Assembly (NCBI GenBank): GCA_013216015.1
Contig: JABSOI010000043.1
Location: 1-53,747, forward strand
Origin: Alteromonadaceae bacterium
Lineage (GTDB): Bacteria; Pseudomonadota; Gammaproteobacteria; Enterobacterales; Alteromonadaceae
Direction of reading: 5' to 3'
Length of the DNA stretch: 53,747 bases
The position numbers and the translations under genes are program-made. Position 1 is the stretch's first letter; every line of letters starts with the position of its first letter. Of the stretch, positions 8,524 to 19,768 are shown in pieces. Below the pieces are notes generated by a model. It was not told the DNA's origin. It ran no database searches and saw only the letters and a list, made by a program, of their open reading frames with translations.

Positions 8524-9642
8524 TTAAATCTTAGCCGTATTCTCAATCGCTTTGATCATAAATGCTGATAGTTCAGCTGCAACTTTTAAGGTTTTTTCAG
8601 CGCCAACTGCACCTTGGCCAGTGCTATCAGTAAAAGGTGCTATTTCCATCATATCTGCACCTGTAATTGGGTATTTTTCTGCCAGCTTGGTTAAAATAGC
8701 CATAGCTTCGTCGGGAAATATACCGTCAGGCTCCGGTGTGCCTGTTGCAGACGCATAACTTTCATCAATAGCATCAATGTCAAAGCTGACGTAAAGCTCG
8801 TCAATATTTGCGCTTTTAAGCTGAGTGAGAATGTTTTCAATAATTGCATCGACACCTTGTTCGCGAATTTCATGGGCCCAATGTTGTTTCACGCCAAATG
8901 TATTTTCCCAATGACTTTTAGGTTTACCACTTGAGCGAATACCTATTTGGATCAAATGACTTTTGTCATGAAGATCATCAAGAATGTGTGTACACCACGA
9001 ACCAAAGCATAAATCTATGCCAAGACGCTCCACTAACAGATCTGTATGGGCATCAAAGTGAATTATCGCTGCGCGGATACCCTGTGCTTTTTTCGCTTGC
9101 AGATAAGCTTTGGTCAACGGATAACTAACCGAATGATCACCACCAAGACCAAAAATCCCTTTTTTAGGGAATGTGGCATAAAAGTCATGTAAAACATCTT
9201 CAGTAATGGTGAGAGGGCTGACAGGTAATACACTGTTTTCATCTTGATAAAGTGCTTTTCGGCAATTTGCCAACGTTGCTTCATTCAGATATTTGTCATG
9301 CAATAAATGAGGGATAACTCTTATATCCCCTAAATCAAACGCTGTAATTTCAGGATATTGTTCTAATAAACTTGAGCGGATAAATAATGGCCCCCAGTTA
9401 GCACCGCGTAAAATACCACCACCGCAATCAGATGCGATACCTAAAATAACAGCATTTGAAGATTCTGGTAATTGGTCAAGAGATTCTTTCCACAGGTTTT
9501 CAATATTAATTGATTGACCAAAAATAGCTTTGTGTAATTGCTCCTTACGTTCTTTTGCGGTATTAACCGTAAATACTCCGTTGCCAGGCGGGCACAAACA
9601 TTGTGTTAATTTGTTTTTGAATGCAGGCCATGTTGTTGTCAT
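8524..9642 (-). CDS. Arginase/agmatinase-family ureohydrolase
   Basis: 372-aa binuclear-manganese hydrolase of the arginase/agmatinase/formimidoylglutamase superfamily, which splits a guanidino or formimino group from its substrate. The metal-binding motifs are intact: GGDHS, then IHFDAHTD, then SFDIDAIDESYA. An N-terminal extension of about 100 residues precedes the core (family members are usually 300-320 aa), with a Cys/Gly-rich stretch SDCGGGILRGANWGP. The substrate cannot be assigned: no hut, spe or arginine genes lie next to it. Formimidoylglutamase, agmatinase and guanidine-type hydrolases are all possible. It is a single gene with the bidirectional terminator behind it. Confidence 0.8.
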   Translation of the reverse strand: MTTTWPAFKNKLTQCLCPPGNGVFTVNTAKERKEQLHKAIFGQSINIENLWKESLDQLPESSNAVILGIASDCGGGILRGANWGPLFIRSSLLEQYPEITAFDLGDIRVIPHLLHDKYLNEATLANCRKALYQDENSVLPVSPLTITEDVLHDFYATFPKKGIFGLGGDHSVSYPLTKAYLQAKKAQGIRAAIIHFDAHTDLLVERLGIDLCFGSWCTHILDDLHDKSHLIQIGIRSSGKPKSHWENTFGVKQHWAHEIREQGVDAIIENILTQLKSANIDELYVSFDIDAIDESYASATGTPEPDGIFPDEAMAILTKLAEKYPITGADMMEIAPFTDSTGQGAVGAEKTLKVAAELSAFMIKAIENTAKI

Positions 9643-10137
9643 ATATTGTCTCTTGTTTAGGGGGCTTTTGTTAATGCAGAAATTAATACCAAAGCAAATA
9701 ATAAAGCTAATACCAAAATTAATACAAATTGGTATCTGATAAAATGAGGAGGGAAATAATTCGATTTTTATTATTGACTATTATTGACTATTATTCATCC
9801 CTTATATTTTCAGACTTATTGTAATAAAACTTATTCTATATAAAAGACGTCAGAAAATCGGCCTTATTATAGCGAAATAGATCGGATACGCGAATATTAA
9901 TAAAATAATTGCTTGTCAGTTTGCTTTTTTGCGGATATATCTAATAGTAACTTAAGTAATTTGGCGAATAAACGCTGAAATTATTCTTTTTATACCAAGT
10001 TTGTATGTTTTGTACACAGTATTTGATGAATTAAGCACTATCTCTTATTTGGCATATGCTCGCTATAGAAAATAAGAGTAATAATTTGAATCTTTCTGAC
10101 AGTTTAGTTTGTCAGTAGCGCAGGAAATGAAAAAGAC
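9643..10137. other. Divergent intergenic region before topA
   Basis: This 495-bp region lies between the ureohydrolase and topA and should contain both promoters. Repeated short units such as ATACCAAA/ATTGGTAT (about 9685-9735) and a GACTATTATT repeat (about 9777-9795) are visible. I find no ORF with coding character, no RNA gene and no clear operator. Confidence 0.5.
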
Positions 10138-12831
10138 ATGGCAAAATCTCTGGTAATTGTTGAATCACCAGCCAAAGCAAAGACAATTAATAAATATCTA
10201 GGTAAAGACTTTATAGTTAAATCAAGTGTTGGACATATACGTGATTTACCTCATAGCAGTACAGGCAAAAAGGTTGCGGCAAAATCACCCGCTGAAGTAC
10301 GAAAAATGTCGCCTGAAGCCAAAGCTAAATATAAAGCGAAACGAGATAAATTAGCATTAGTCAATCGTATGGGGATAGACCCGGAAAATAATTGGCAAGC
10401 GAATTATCAAATTTTACCAGGTAAAGAAAAAGTTGTCAGCGAATTAACAAAATTAGCTGAAAATGCAGATACTATCTATCTCGCGACCGATTTGGATCGC
10501 GAGGGAGAGGCGATAGCATGGCATTTAAAAGAAATTATTGGCGGTGATGACGATAAATTTCGTCGGGTTGTTTTTAACGAAATAACAGAAAACTCAATTC
10601 AACAAGCTTTCTCCACTCCTGGCGAATTAAGTATGCCTGGCGTAAATGCACAACAGGCCCGACGCTTTTTGGATCGGGTTGTTGGTTTTATGGTGAGTCC
10701 GCTGTTATGGAAAAAAGTAGCTCGAGGTTTATCTGCTGGTCGGGTTCAATCTGTTGCGGTTAAACTTGTTGTTGAACGTGAACGTGAAATTAAAGCATTT
10801 GACCCGAAAGAGTTTTGGGAGATAAATGCTGAAACTAATTCGCAAACTGGTGCAGCCGAAGCTCAATCGTTAGAATTAGCGGTTACCCATCAAGACGGTA
10901 AAGCTTTTAAACCAACGAATGAAACTGATACTAAAAAAGCATTGGCGGTATTAGAAAAAGCTAGTTATGCGGTAAGTAAACGTGATGATAAGCCCTCGAA
11001 AAGTACACCTTCGGCACCATTTATCACTTCAACTTTACAGCAGGCTGCCAGCACCAAGTTAGGATATGGCGTTAAGCGCACCATGGGATTGGCTCAGCGT
11101 TTGTATGAAGCGGGTCATATTACTTATATGCGTACCGATTCAACTAATTTGAGTAAAGATGCAGTTGAAATGTGCCGGGGTTATATTACTGATAATTTTG
11201 GTGCTAACTATTTGCCGGAAAAAGCTAAAGTTTATGGTAGCAAAGCTGGAGCGCAAGAGGCCCATGAAGCAATAAGGCCTTCTAACGTTAAAGTGGAGTC
11301 TGCTTTTATGGAAGGCATGGATGCTGATAGTAAAAAGCTCTATGACTTAATCTGGCGTCAATTCGTAGCCTGTCAAATGACAGCTGCTCGCTATACCGTA
11401 AGTACGTTAACGGTAAGTGCCGCTAATTTTGATTTGAAGGCTAAAGGCCGGGTTATGCAATTTGACGGTTGGACCAGAGTTCATCCGCAATTGTCTAAAG
11501 GGGATGACAAGCATTTACCAGACTTAGCAGTGGGCTCTGTTCTATCTCTGGAAAAACTTGAGCCGACGCAACATTTTACTAAACCAACGGCAAGGTTTGG
11601 AGAAGCGTCGCTGGTTAAAGAATTAGAAAAACGTTCAATTGGTCGTCCTTCAACTTACGCATCAATTATTTCAACCATTCAAGACAGAGGTTATGTTCGT
11701 CTTGATAAAAAACGTTTTTATGCAGAAAAAATGGGTGAGATTGTCACTGAAAGCTTGTCGGAAAGTTTCAAGAATTTAATGAGCTACGATTTTACCGCCA
11801 ATATGGAGCAAGAGCTTGATGCTATTGCCGACGGTAAATCTGATTGGAAAAGTGTCTTAGATGATTTTTATAAAAACTTTACAGATCAGTTAACACTTGC
11901 TGATAAACCTTCTGAAGAAGGTGGTATGCGCAATAATGAACCTGTACTTACTGATATTGAGTGTCCGACCTGTGGCAGAAAAATGGGTATCAGAACAGCT
12001 TCAACAGGGGTGTTTTTAGGTTGTTCAGGTTATGCCTTGCCACCGAAAGAGCGCTGTACCAAAACCATGAATTTAACTTCTGGTGAAGAAGCGGTCAGTG
12101 TTTTAGCTGAAGATCAAGAAACTGAAGCTCTCAGAGCTATGCACCGTTGTCATAAGTGCAGTACTGCGATGGATAGCTACTTGATTGATGAAACCCGTAA
12201 ATTACATGTTTGTGGTAATAATCCGGTATGTGATGGTTTTGAACTAGAGCAGGGTACATTTAAAATTAAAGGTTATGACGGACCTTTACTTGAATGTGAT
12301 CGTTGTCAAGCGCAGATGGAATTAAAATCAGGGCGTTTTGGTAAGTATTTTGGTTGTACCAATGAAGAATGTAAAAATACCCGTAAATTACTTGCTAATG
12401 GTGAAGCAGCTCCACCAAAAGAAGATCCGGTTCAGTTACCTGAATTAGCCTGTGAGAAGTCCGATGCGCATTTTGTTTTACGAGATGGTGCTGCTGGTAT
12501 ATTTTTAGCTGCAAGTACATTTCCACGCTCTAGAGAAACTCGTGCGCCTAAAGTTGAAGAGTTAAAACGTTTTAGAGATCGTATTTCTGCTAAGTTTTAT
12601 TATTTAGCCGATGCACCAGCTAAAGATCCTGATGGTAATCTTGCGATTGTTCGTTATAGCCGTAAAACTAAAAGTCAGTACGTTATGACTGAAGTTGAAG
12701 GAAAAGCGACGGGTTGGAATGCTAAGTTTATTGAAGACAAGTGGGTTGAAGAACTACCTGTTCCTAAAAAGAAACCAGCTAAGAAGCCTGCTAAAAAAGC
12801 CGTTAAAAAGAAAACGACTAAAAAGTCATAA
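10138..12831 (+). CDS. topA: DNA topoisomerase I
   Basis: 897-aa type IA topoisomerase that relaxes negative supercoils behind RNA polymerase. The N-terminal TOPRIM domain begins [17 protein letters not shown] and has the acidic metal site DLDREGE at about residue 119. The catalytic tyrosine is in [10 protein letters not shown] (about residue 330). Three zinc-ribbon-like Cys4 modules follow (CPTC...C; CHKC...C; CDRCQ...CTNEEC), and the protein ends in a Lys-rich tail of PAKK repeats of the kind that contacts RNA polymerase in E. coli. Length fits the family (865 aa in E. coli). cysB lies nearby, as in enterobacteria, but here two minus-strand genes intervene. Confidence 0.98.
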   Translation: MAKSLVIVESPAKAKTINKYLGKDFIVKSSVGHIRDLPHSSTGKKVAAKSPAEVRKMSPEAKAKYKAKRDKLALVNRMGIDPENNWQANYQILPGKEKVVSELTKLAENADTIYLATDLDREGEAIAWHLKEIIGGDDDKFRRVVFNEITENSIQQAFSTPGELSMPGVNAQQARRFLDRVVGFMVSPLLWKKVARGLSAGRVQSVAVKLVVEREREIKAFDPKEFWEINAETNSQTGAAEAQSLELAVTHQDGKAFKPTNETDTKKALAVLEKASYAVSKRDDKPSKSTPSAPFITSTLQQAASTKLGYGVKRTMGLAQRLYEAGHITYMRTDSTNLSKDAVEMCRGYITDNFGANYLPEKAKVYGSKAGAQEAHEAIRPSNVKVESAFMEGMDADSKKLYDLIWRQFVACQMTAARYTVSTLTVSAANFDLKAKGRVMQFDGWTRVHPQLSKGDDKHLPDLAVGSVLSLEKLEPTQHFTKPTARFGEASLVKELEKRSIGRPSTYASIISTIQDRGYVRLDKKRFYAEKMGEIVTESLSESFKNLMSYDFTANMEQELDAIADGKSDWKSVLDDFYKNFTDQLTLADKPSEEGGMRNNEPVLTDIECPTCGRKMGIRTASTGVFLGCSGYALPPKERCTKTMNLTSGEEAVSVLAEDQETEALRAMHRCHKCSTAMDSYLIDETRKLHVCGNNPVCDGFELEQGTFKIKGYDGPLLECDRCQAQMELKSGRFGKYFGCTNEECKNTRKLLANGEAAPPKEDPVQLPELACEKSDAHFVLRDGAAGIFLAASTFPRSRETRAPKVEELKRFRDRISAKFYYLADAPAKDPDGNLAIVRYSRKTKSQYVMTEVEGKATGWNAKFIEDKWVEELPVPKKKPAKKPAKKAVKKKTTKKS

Positions 12832-12842
12832 AAATTAATTTT

Positions 12843-12868
12843 AAAGCCCTGAATTTATTCAGGGCTTT
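12843..12868 (+). terminator. Intrinsic terminator of topA
   Basis: Stem AAAGCCCTGAA / TTCAGGGCTTT with a 4-nt loop and a following T-run, 11 bp after the topA stop. Confidence 0.92.
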
Positions 12869-12928
12869 TTTATTTCTATTCAGATAAATTTATATTAATT
12901 ATTTTAATTCTTTTAATTGGTATTAATA

Positions 12929-13294
12929 TCAAAACCCTTCAAGCTTATCAATTACTTTTCTTGCTTGCGCTATTGTGCAATCGGTACGCGACATAAGTTC
13001 ATTTACCGTAATGTTTTCTTTCTTCCTGGCAATATTCATTAAAGCGTCGAAAGTTAAGTTTTCGTATTGTTTACCTAATAATTTGGCTAACCATTGCCAA
13101 CTGGATTCTTCTGATTGTTCAATGAAGGAAATGACTTTTTCAATCTGATCAAAATTCGCCTTAATTTGCCAATTCCTTGAACGACCAATACGATGTAATT
13201 CGCAACCTAAAGTACGTATGTGCGTTTTTAATTGATAAGCCTTCATAGTACGACGTAAAAAAGAAGGTAAGGTTATTGATTTAATTGAATGCAA
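12929..13294 (-). CDS. Small conserved protein, RRF_GI-like (unknown function)
   Basis: 121 aa. From memory it resembles the small gammaproteobacterial family labelled 'ribosome recycling factor family' (RRF_GI), whose members begin with a Leu-Pro-Ser motif and contain an Arg-Ser-Arg-Asn-Trp motif. Here these appear as ITLPSFLRR (residues 7-15) and GRSRNWQI (37-44). It is not the real frr product. The start is TTG at 13294, chosen because it keeps the LPS motif; the next ATG (codon 17) would remove it. A C-terminal helical part (TVNELMSRTDCTIAQARKVI) looks like a helix-turn-helix. It is minus-strand, next to topA, as I recall for relatives. Function is unknown. Confidence 0.6.
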   Translation of the reverse strand: MHSIKSITLPSFLRRTMKAYQLKTHIRTLGCELHRIGRSRNWQIKANFDQIEKVISFIEQSEESSWQWLAKLLGKQYENLTFDALMNIARKKENITVNELMSRTDCTIAQARKVIDKLEGF

Positions 13295-13401
13295 TATTGA
13301 TAACTCTATTTATGCTTAATTAATTGTTTATTATTAAATTAAACAATCGGGCTGATAATAATTTTTTGAGACATCTTGGGTATATTATATAACAAAATAA
13401 A

Positions 13402-13421
13402 AAACCAGCGACAGCTGGTTT
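13402..13421 (-). terminator. Intrinsic terminator
   Basis: Stem AAACCAGC / GCTGGTTT with a 4-nt loop and T-runs on both sides. On the minus strand it ends the 256-aa gene before the RRF_GI-like gene. Confidence 0.8.
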
Positions 13422-13495
13422 TTTTATTCAAAAATCACTATCTGCAAGCGATTACACAAACTATTTATTAAAAGTAATTAACTAAAGAAAGTAAG

Positions 13496-14266
13496 TTACC
13501 ATTTCTTTTTTGGTTGAAACAACATATCCAACTCATTTTCTTCATTTTTTGCTTTTCTTTCTCTGTCCTGTTCGTTGGTGATTTTTAATGAATTCGCAAT
13601 TTCAGTCAGTTTATCTTCCAGCTGTTCTTTTTTAGTTGTTGTGTATTCAGATTGATGAGGGTGGCTATTAATTGTCTGCATCGCTTTTTCGTAATATTGA
13701 CGTGAAGAACCATACATTTCTTTTTCAAATGCTTGCGAGCCACGTTTTATTAAACTTTCAATACTTATTTGTAGTTGCATTGTCTCTAAAGTACGATCTT
13801 CTTTCACATAGGTTTGTGCATCAAGACTCCCTCTTGATTGTTCTGACTTAAGTACCGCACGTAATTTTTTTATGCATTGTAATATTGCCACGAGTTGCTG
13901 TTCGTTATCAGGTAAAATAAAAGTATCATCTGATGGTTTAAAATTTGTAGCCAATTCTTCAGAGGTATTTAATCTTGCCTTCATTTCTGAAACTCTGTTT
14001 CTGATACTTTTAATTTCAGGCATTAATTCAAACATAGTTTTAGCTGCAACTAAACTACGATTATTAAGTATTTTGATAATATTAGGGTTATTGGGCAAGT
14101 TAGCTAAATTTAGAATTAACTCTTCTGTTTCATCAAGGATAGCTTTTTGTCTAGATACTTTGGCCCGTTTTTCTTGTTCTAATTTTACTCTATGTTGTTG
14201 AATACCGTTAACTATCACAACAATGATAATTAAAACTATTATTAAGCCAAGGATAATTGTGATCAT
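13496..14266 (-). CDS. Membrane-anchored coiled-coil protein of unknown function
   Basis: 256 aa. A single strongly hydrophobic N-terminal helix (residues 1-21, almost only I, L, V) is followed by a charged, largely helical cytoplasmic-type domain. Stretches such as EQEKRAKVSRQ and TTKKEQLEDKL suggest coiled coil, and residues 165-205 resemble one TPR-like helical pair (RGSQAFEKEMYGSSRQYYEKA). It ends in a basic tail, QPKKKW. No catalytic motif is seen. I do not recognise a named family; similar proteins seem to accompany topA/cysB in related marine genera, but that is a recollection. It has its own terminator. Confidence 0.65.
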   Translation of the reverse strand: MITIILGLIIVLIIIVVIVNGIQQHRVKLEQEKRAKVSRQKAILDETEELILNLANLPNNPNIIKILNNRSLVAAKTMFELMPEIKSIRNRVSEMKARLNTSEELATNFKPSDDTFILPDNEQQLVAILQCIKKLRAVLKSEQSRGSLDAQTYVKEDRTLETMQLQISIESLIKRGSQAFEKEMYGSSRQYYEKAMQTINSHPHQSEYTTTKKEQLEDKLTEIANSLKITNEQDRERKAKNEENELDMLFQPKKKW

Positions 14267-15611
<1,345 letters not shown>

Positions 15612-15661
15612 AGCATTAAATCTGAAATATATAAATACAGATGGTCCGTTGTTTTCAAGTT

Positions 15662-15689
15662 ACCAGCAGTTATGTTAATCACTGCTGGT
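15662..15689. terminator. Hairpin between convergent cysB and sdaA
   Basis: Perfect 9-bp inverted repeat ACCAGCAGT / ACTGCTGGT with a 10-nt loop, midway between the two stops. A U-tract is weak on both sides, so termination is likely but not certain. Confidence 0.55.
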
Positions 15690-15713
15690 ATTGGCTGACC
15701 GAACAAACATAAG

Positions 15714-17090
15714 TTAACATTCAGTAATGTTAACTGCGAGACCACCTCGTGATGTTTCTTTATATTTTGTTTTCATATCATTACCCGTTTCCCACATTGT
15801 TTTAATCACTTCATCTAACGATACTTTATGGCAGCCTGTGCCGCGTAACGCTAATCTGGAGGCATTTATCGCTTTCACTGAACCCATGGCATTACGCTCA
15901 ATACAAGGCACCTGAACTAATCCTCCAACAGGATCACAGGTTAAGCCCAAATTATGTTCCATACCAATTTCTGCTGCATTTTCGACTTGTACAGGAGTAC
16001 CGCCCATTATTTCAGTTAATGCACCAGCTGCCATAGAGCAAGCAACACCAACTTCACCTTGACAGCCAACTTCAGCACCAGAGATAGAGGCATTGGTTTT
16101 GTACAATATGCCAATTGCCGCCGCAGTTAATAAATAGCGAATGCAATCGTCATCGGTAACGGGTTTTACAAATTTATCGTAGTAGCATAACACGGCGGGA
16201 ATGATACCAGCGGCTCCATTTGTCGGTGCTGTTACGACACGGCTACCTGCTGCGTTTTCTTCATTTACAGCTAACGCAAACAAATTTACCCAATCCATTA
16301 CCGTTAATGGGTCACTAGTTTTTTCTACTATTAATGAACGGTACAATGCAGGTGCTCTGCGTAAAACTTTTAGGCCGCCAGGTAAAATACCTTCAGTCTT
16401 AATTCCCCTATCAACACAGCTGCGCATTGCTTGCCATATTTTAATAAGCTTTTCCCGAACGACACTTTCTTCGTTTAAACATTTTTCATTATTCATCATT
16501 ATTGTGCTGATGCTTAAACCTTTTGTATGTGCCTCTTTAAGTAATTCGTCAGCAGAAGTGAAATAATGTGGTCGTTTAATATTGTTGTGCAGTGACAAAA
16601 CCTTATCTTTTTCTTTTTCAAAATCACAATCACGAACAATAAAGCCACCACCAATAGAATAATAAGTTTCCTCTAAAACAAGTTCATCACCTTGATACGC
16701 ATAGAATGTCATTGCATTAGGGTGAGCGGGTAATGTTTTTCGACGATGATAAATAACGGCATTGTCTTTAGGGAAATTAACACTATGAGTACCGGCAAGG
16801 TTAACTTTTTGCTGTGCGACCACATCTTCCAAAATAGAGTCGATAGAATCAACCGCTATGGTTTCTGGACATTCGCCGGATAGGCCAAGAATGACAGCTT
16901 TACCCGTTCCATGTCCTATGCCAGTTTGACCAAGTGAGCCAAACAATTCGCTTTTAACACGATCGACACGGTGCAATAAATTGTTTTTAACTAAATGGTC
17001 GACAAATACTTTGGCTGCTTTCATTGGTCCGACTGTATGTGAACTGGAAGGGCCTATACCAATTGAAAACATATCAAATACACTAATCAT
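15714..17090 (-). CDS. sdaA: L-serine ammonia-lyase (L-serine dehydratase)
   Basis: 458-aa iron-sulfur L-serine deaminase converting L-serine to pyruvate and ammonia. It begins MISVFDMFSIGIGPSSSHTV, the family's N-terminal signature. The alpha-domain cysteines expected to hold the [4Fe-4S] cluster are present in AEVGCQGEVGVACSMAAG and LTCDPVGGLVQVPC. It is the single-chain type (beta then alpha domain) with the usual length of about 455 aa. The neighbours nudL and pabB on the same strand match the E. coli order pabB-nudL-sdaA, although here gaps of about 240 and 190 bp suggest separate transcripts. SdaB or TdcG paralogues cannot be excluded by sequence alone; synteny favours sdaA. Confidence 0.93.
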   Translation of the reverse strand: MISVFDMFSIGIGPSSSHTVGPMKAAKVFVDHLVKNNLLHRVDRVKSELFGSLGQTGIGHGTGKAVILGLSGECPETIAVDSIDSILEDVVAQQKVNLAGTHSVNFPKDNAVIYHRRKTLPAHPNAMTFYAYQGDELVLEETYYSIGGGFIVRDCDFEKEKDKVLSLHNNIKRPHYFTSADELLKEAHTKGLSISTIMMNNEKCLNEESVVREKLIKIWQAMRSCVDRGIKTEGILPGGLKVLRRAPALYRSLIVEKTSDPLTVMDWVNLFALAVNEENAAGSRVVTAPTNGAAGIIPAVLCYYDKFVKPVTDDDCIRYLLTAAAIGILYKTNASISGAEVGCQGEVGVACSMAAGALTEIMGGTPVQVENAAEIGMEHNLGLTCDPVGGLVQVPCIERNAMGSVKAINASRLALRGTGCHKVSLDEVIKTMWETGNDMKTKYKETSRGGLAVNITEC

Positions 17091-17333
17091 TATAATATTC
17101 CGAATAAATTTTTGTAATTACGCAATAATTTGAAATTATCTTCGGTAATGATAGCTAAAAGTAATCAGTAGATAAAACAAATTTTTCTTTAAAGTTAGTT
17201 TATAAAGTTATATAAAAATTGAAGCTTAATTTTATATATTGGTAGAGTATGGCAATTATTGGAAAGTTAGACGTTTTTTTAATTATTATACTAATTGTCT
17301 TACCTGGATTCGTATAATCAGTGAATCATTAAT

Positions 17334-17912
17334 TTAATTGGTATAACTAATATGTATGGCTAAATCGTTTAACATTGCGGCAGTAGCACCCCAAATATGA
17401 TAGTTTTTGTAGGGGACAAAATGAATATTATGGCTGCGACCTTGTTGTTGAACAGAAATTGTATGTCGGTTAGACGCATTTAGAAAATGATTGAGCGGTA
17501 CCTGAAATATTTCAGCAACCTCATTTGTGTCTGCTTTATATTGAATGTTGGATTCAACTATAGCGACGATAGGGGTTACGATATAACCTGAAATAGTTTG
17601 ATAAGGATGGAGCTGACCGATAACTTTTGCAGCATCCAGAGGTAATGCTATTTCTTCATTTGCTTCTCTTAAAGCAGTAGCGGCAAGGCTTGTATCATTT
17701 AACTCTACTTTACCCCCAGGAAAACTTACCTGACCAGCATGATGTGTTAAATGTTTAGATCTTGTTGTTAGTAACACTTCCATATGGTCTCGGTGATCTA
17801 TTAATGGGATCAGCACTGCTGCTTGTTTTAACGTACCATTATATTGATAGTTATGGTCAGGTTGAGATAACTGGTTCAGTTGGAACCGTTGTAATAATTC
17901 GTTTTTGGTCAT
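17334..17912 (-). CDS. nudL: Nudix CoA pyrophosphatase NudL
   Basis: 192 aa from the ATG at 17912; a TTG at 17948 would add 12 residues. It hydrolyses CoA derivatives to 4'-phosphopantetheine and 3',5'-ADP. The subfamily signature LLTTRSKHLTHHAGQVSFPG precedes the Nudix box, where GGKVE, LREANEE and the downstream Ile/Leu give the GX5EX7REUXEE pattern. It lies between pabB and sdaA on the same strand, as in E. coli. A poorly conserved tail with WGATAAML closes the domain. No odd residues in the active site were noticed. Confidence 0.9.
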   Translation of the reverse strand: MTKNELLQRFQLNQLSQPDHNYQYNGTLKQAAVLIPLIDHRDHMEVLLTTRSKHLTHHAGQVSFPGGKVELNDTSLAATALREANEEIALPLDAAKVIGQLHPYQTISGYIVTPIVAIVESNIQYKADTNEVAEIFQVPLNHFLNASNRHTISVQQQGRSHNIHFVPYKNYHIWGATAAMLNDLAIHISYTN

Positions 17913-18101
17913 TTTTACTTTATAGCCATGATCCTGAATTAATACCAATTGGATTAAGTAGTTGTACCGTGATAATTAGCAATATTCTGTTGTCCGTCCA
18001 TTGATGCCGAACAAATATCTAATTGCTACTCATTACTATTTAATTACACTTAATTTACTTAATTGATGAAAGGATGATGACGTATTCTTTCCCTATGTTG
18101 A

Positions 18102-19583
18102 TTACAATGCCTTAAGTACTGGTAAAATTTGTTGTACTTTATCGAAAGTTTCCTGATATTCACAATCAACCTTTGAGTCAGCAACTAATCCGCCTCCTGC
18201 CCAACAGTAAATCATTTTATTTTTATTTTCAATTGTATCGTCATTTATTGACTTTTGATCTGTACCTGTTTGGCAAATTAGCGTACGAATAGTAATACTG
18301 CTATCCATATTGCCACAAGCTGAAATATAGCCAATTGATCCACAGTAAACGCTGCGTTGATCCGGCTCTAATTCATCAATGATTTGCATTGCCCTAATTT
18401 TTGGAGCTCCTGTTATTGAACCACCGGGAAATGAAGCTCGCAATAAATCTGTACCATCGTATTGTGGCGCTAATTTTCCTTCAACAGTACTTACCAAGTG
18501 ATGAACTGCGGGAAAACTTTCAATTTCAAATAGTTTAGGAACATTAACCGTGCCCGGAATGCATACTTTGCTAATATCATTGCGCAATAAATCGACAATC
18601 ATTACGTTTTCGGCACGATCTTTTACTGCTTGCTGCAATTCTGTAGCATTTGCTTTGTCAATAGCTTTATTAATACTACGTGGCCGAGTGCCTTTAATTG
18701 GTTTACTTTGTACATTACCATGTTTTAATTGTAAGAAACGCTCGGGTGAGATACTTAAAATTACGGTATTGTTTAAACGTATAAAAGCAGAAAATGGCGC
18801 TTGGTTTGCATTTCTAAGTGCCTGATAAGCAATGAATTCATCCCCTTTGTATTGAGCTGAAAATCGTTGGGCAAGATTAATTTGATAACAATCACCTGAT
18901 AATAAGTAATCCTGTATTTTTTCGAACTTGTCTTTATAAGCACTTTTGCTTGTATTCGACTGCCAATCTGATGTCAGTGAAAAATCTTGTCGTTTTATGA
19001 GTTTGTTTGTTTTGCCTTCAATTAATTCATTTAACCAGCGTGATAACTTTTCACGCTTATCAGCCAGACAAACTAAGCTGAAGCTTTTATTATGGCGGTC
19101 ATAAATAATTGCTTGCTGGTAAATACCTACCGCCATATCTGGTGCTTCTATGTTCTGGTTAGTGGTAGAAGGTAGTTGTTCAAACCGATGGGCAAGATCA
19201 TAACCCCAATAACCAACAGTACCACCTTGAAAGGGCAATTTGGAATGTTTCGATTGTTGAATAACGCAAGATTCAAATATTTTTGCTTGAATAGTTTTTA
19301 TTAAATTAAGAGGCTCATCCGGGCTGCTCAGTTTTTCAGTTTGCTCATTTGAGGTTTGATCATACCAGATAATTTCAGTATTTTGGCTTGACGTAGACAA
19401 AGTAACGCGGGGCTGCCAAACAATAATATCGTAACGACTGTCAACATGGCTGCTTTGACAAGAATCTAACCATATTGCCCAGGGCAAATTTTCCATAAAA
19501 GAAAATAGGGCTTCAGGAGTCCTTATTCCGTTAAACGTTATCGTTTCTGTGGTTATTAATAATGATAAATGGTTAGTTGACAA
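18102..19583 (-). CDS. pabB: Aminodeoxychorismate synthase component I
   Basis: 493 aa. With the glutaminase PabA it aminates chorismate to 4-amino-4-deoxychorismate for folate. The chorismate-binding domain occupies the C-terminal 260 residues. PIKGTRPRS carries the lysine that distinguishes PabB from anthranilate synthase TrpE (PIAGT). Also visible are SISPERFL, ENVMIVDLLRNDI, SFPGGSITGAPK and CGSIGYIS. The N-terminal part holds the tryptophan-binding-like region. The start appears to be TTG at 19583, with no good ATG before codon 30 and no strong ribosome-binding site. It heads the pabB-nudL-sdaA gene order. Confidence 0.92.
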   Translation of the reverse strand: MSTNHLSLLITTETITFNGIRTPEALFSFMENLPWAIWLDSCQSSHVDSRYDIIVWQPRVTLSTSSQNTEIIWYDQTSNEQTEKLSSPDEPLNLIKTIQAKIFESCVIQQSKHSKLPFQGGTVGYWGYDLAHRFEQLPSTTNQNIEAPDMAVGIYQQAIIYDRHNKSFSLVCLADKREKLSRWLNELIEGKTNKLIKRQDFSLTSDWQSNTSKSAYKDKFEKIQDYLLSGDCYQINLAQRFSAQYKGDEFIAYQALRNANQAPFSAFIRLNNTVILSISPERFLQLKHGNVQSKPIKGTRPRSINKAIDKANATELQQAVKDRAENVMIVDLLRNDISKVCIPGTVNVPKLFEIESFPAVHHLVSTVEGKLAPQYDGTDLLRASFPGGSITGAPKIRAMQIIDELEPDQRSVYCGSIGYISACGNMDSSITIRTLICQTGTDQKSINDDTIENKNKMIYCWAGGGLVADSKVDCEYQETFDKVQQILPVLKAL

Positions 19584-19768
19584 TTTTATTCACACTTTTT
19601 ACTTAACGTTTATATTTTGGCGAGTTGATAAGTACTGACAGCCACCTAACAAGCAGAGTATCATATCGGCAATTTTACAACTTTCAACTATATTTTACTT
19701 ATCTATTATAATATTTAGCTAATAATTAGGCTAAGTAGGTATTATCCATTAAAGGAAAACAGACTGTT

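Noticed and set aside
18102-19583. Anthranilate synthase TrpE
   Set aside because: The active-site motif is PIKGT (PabB) and not PIAGT, and the gene order matches pabB-nudL-sdaA.
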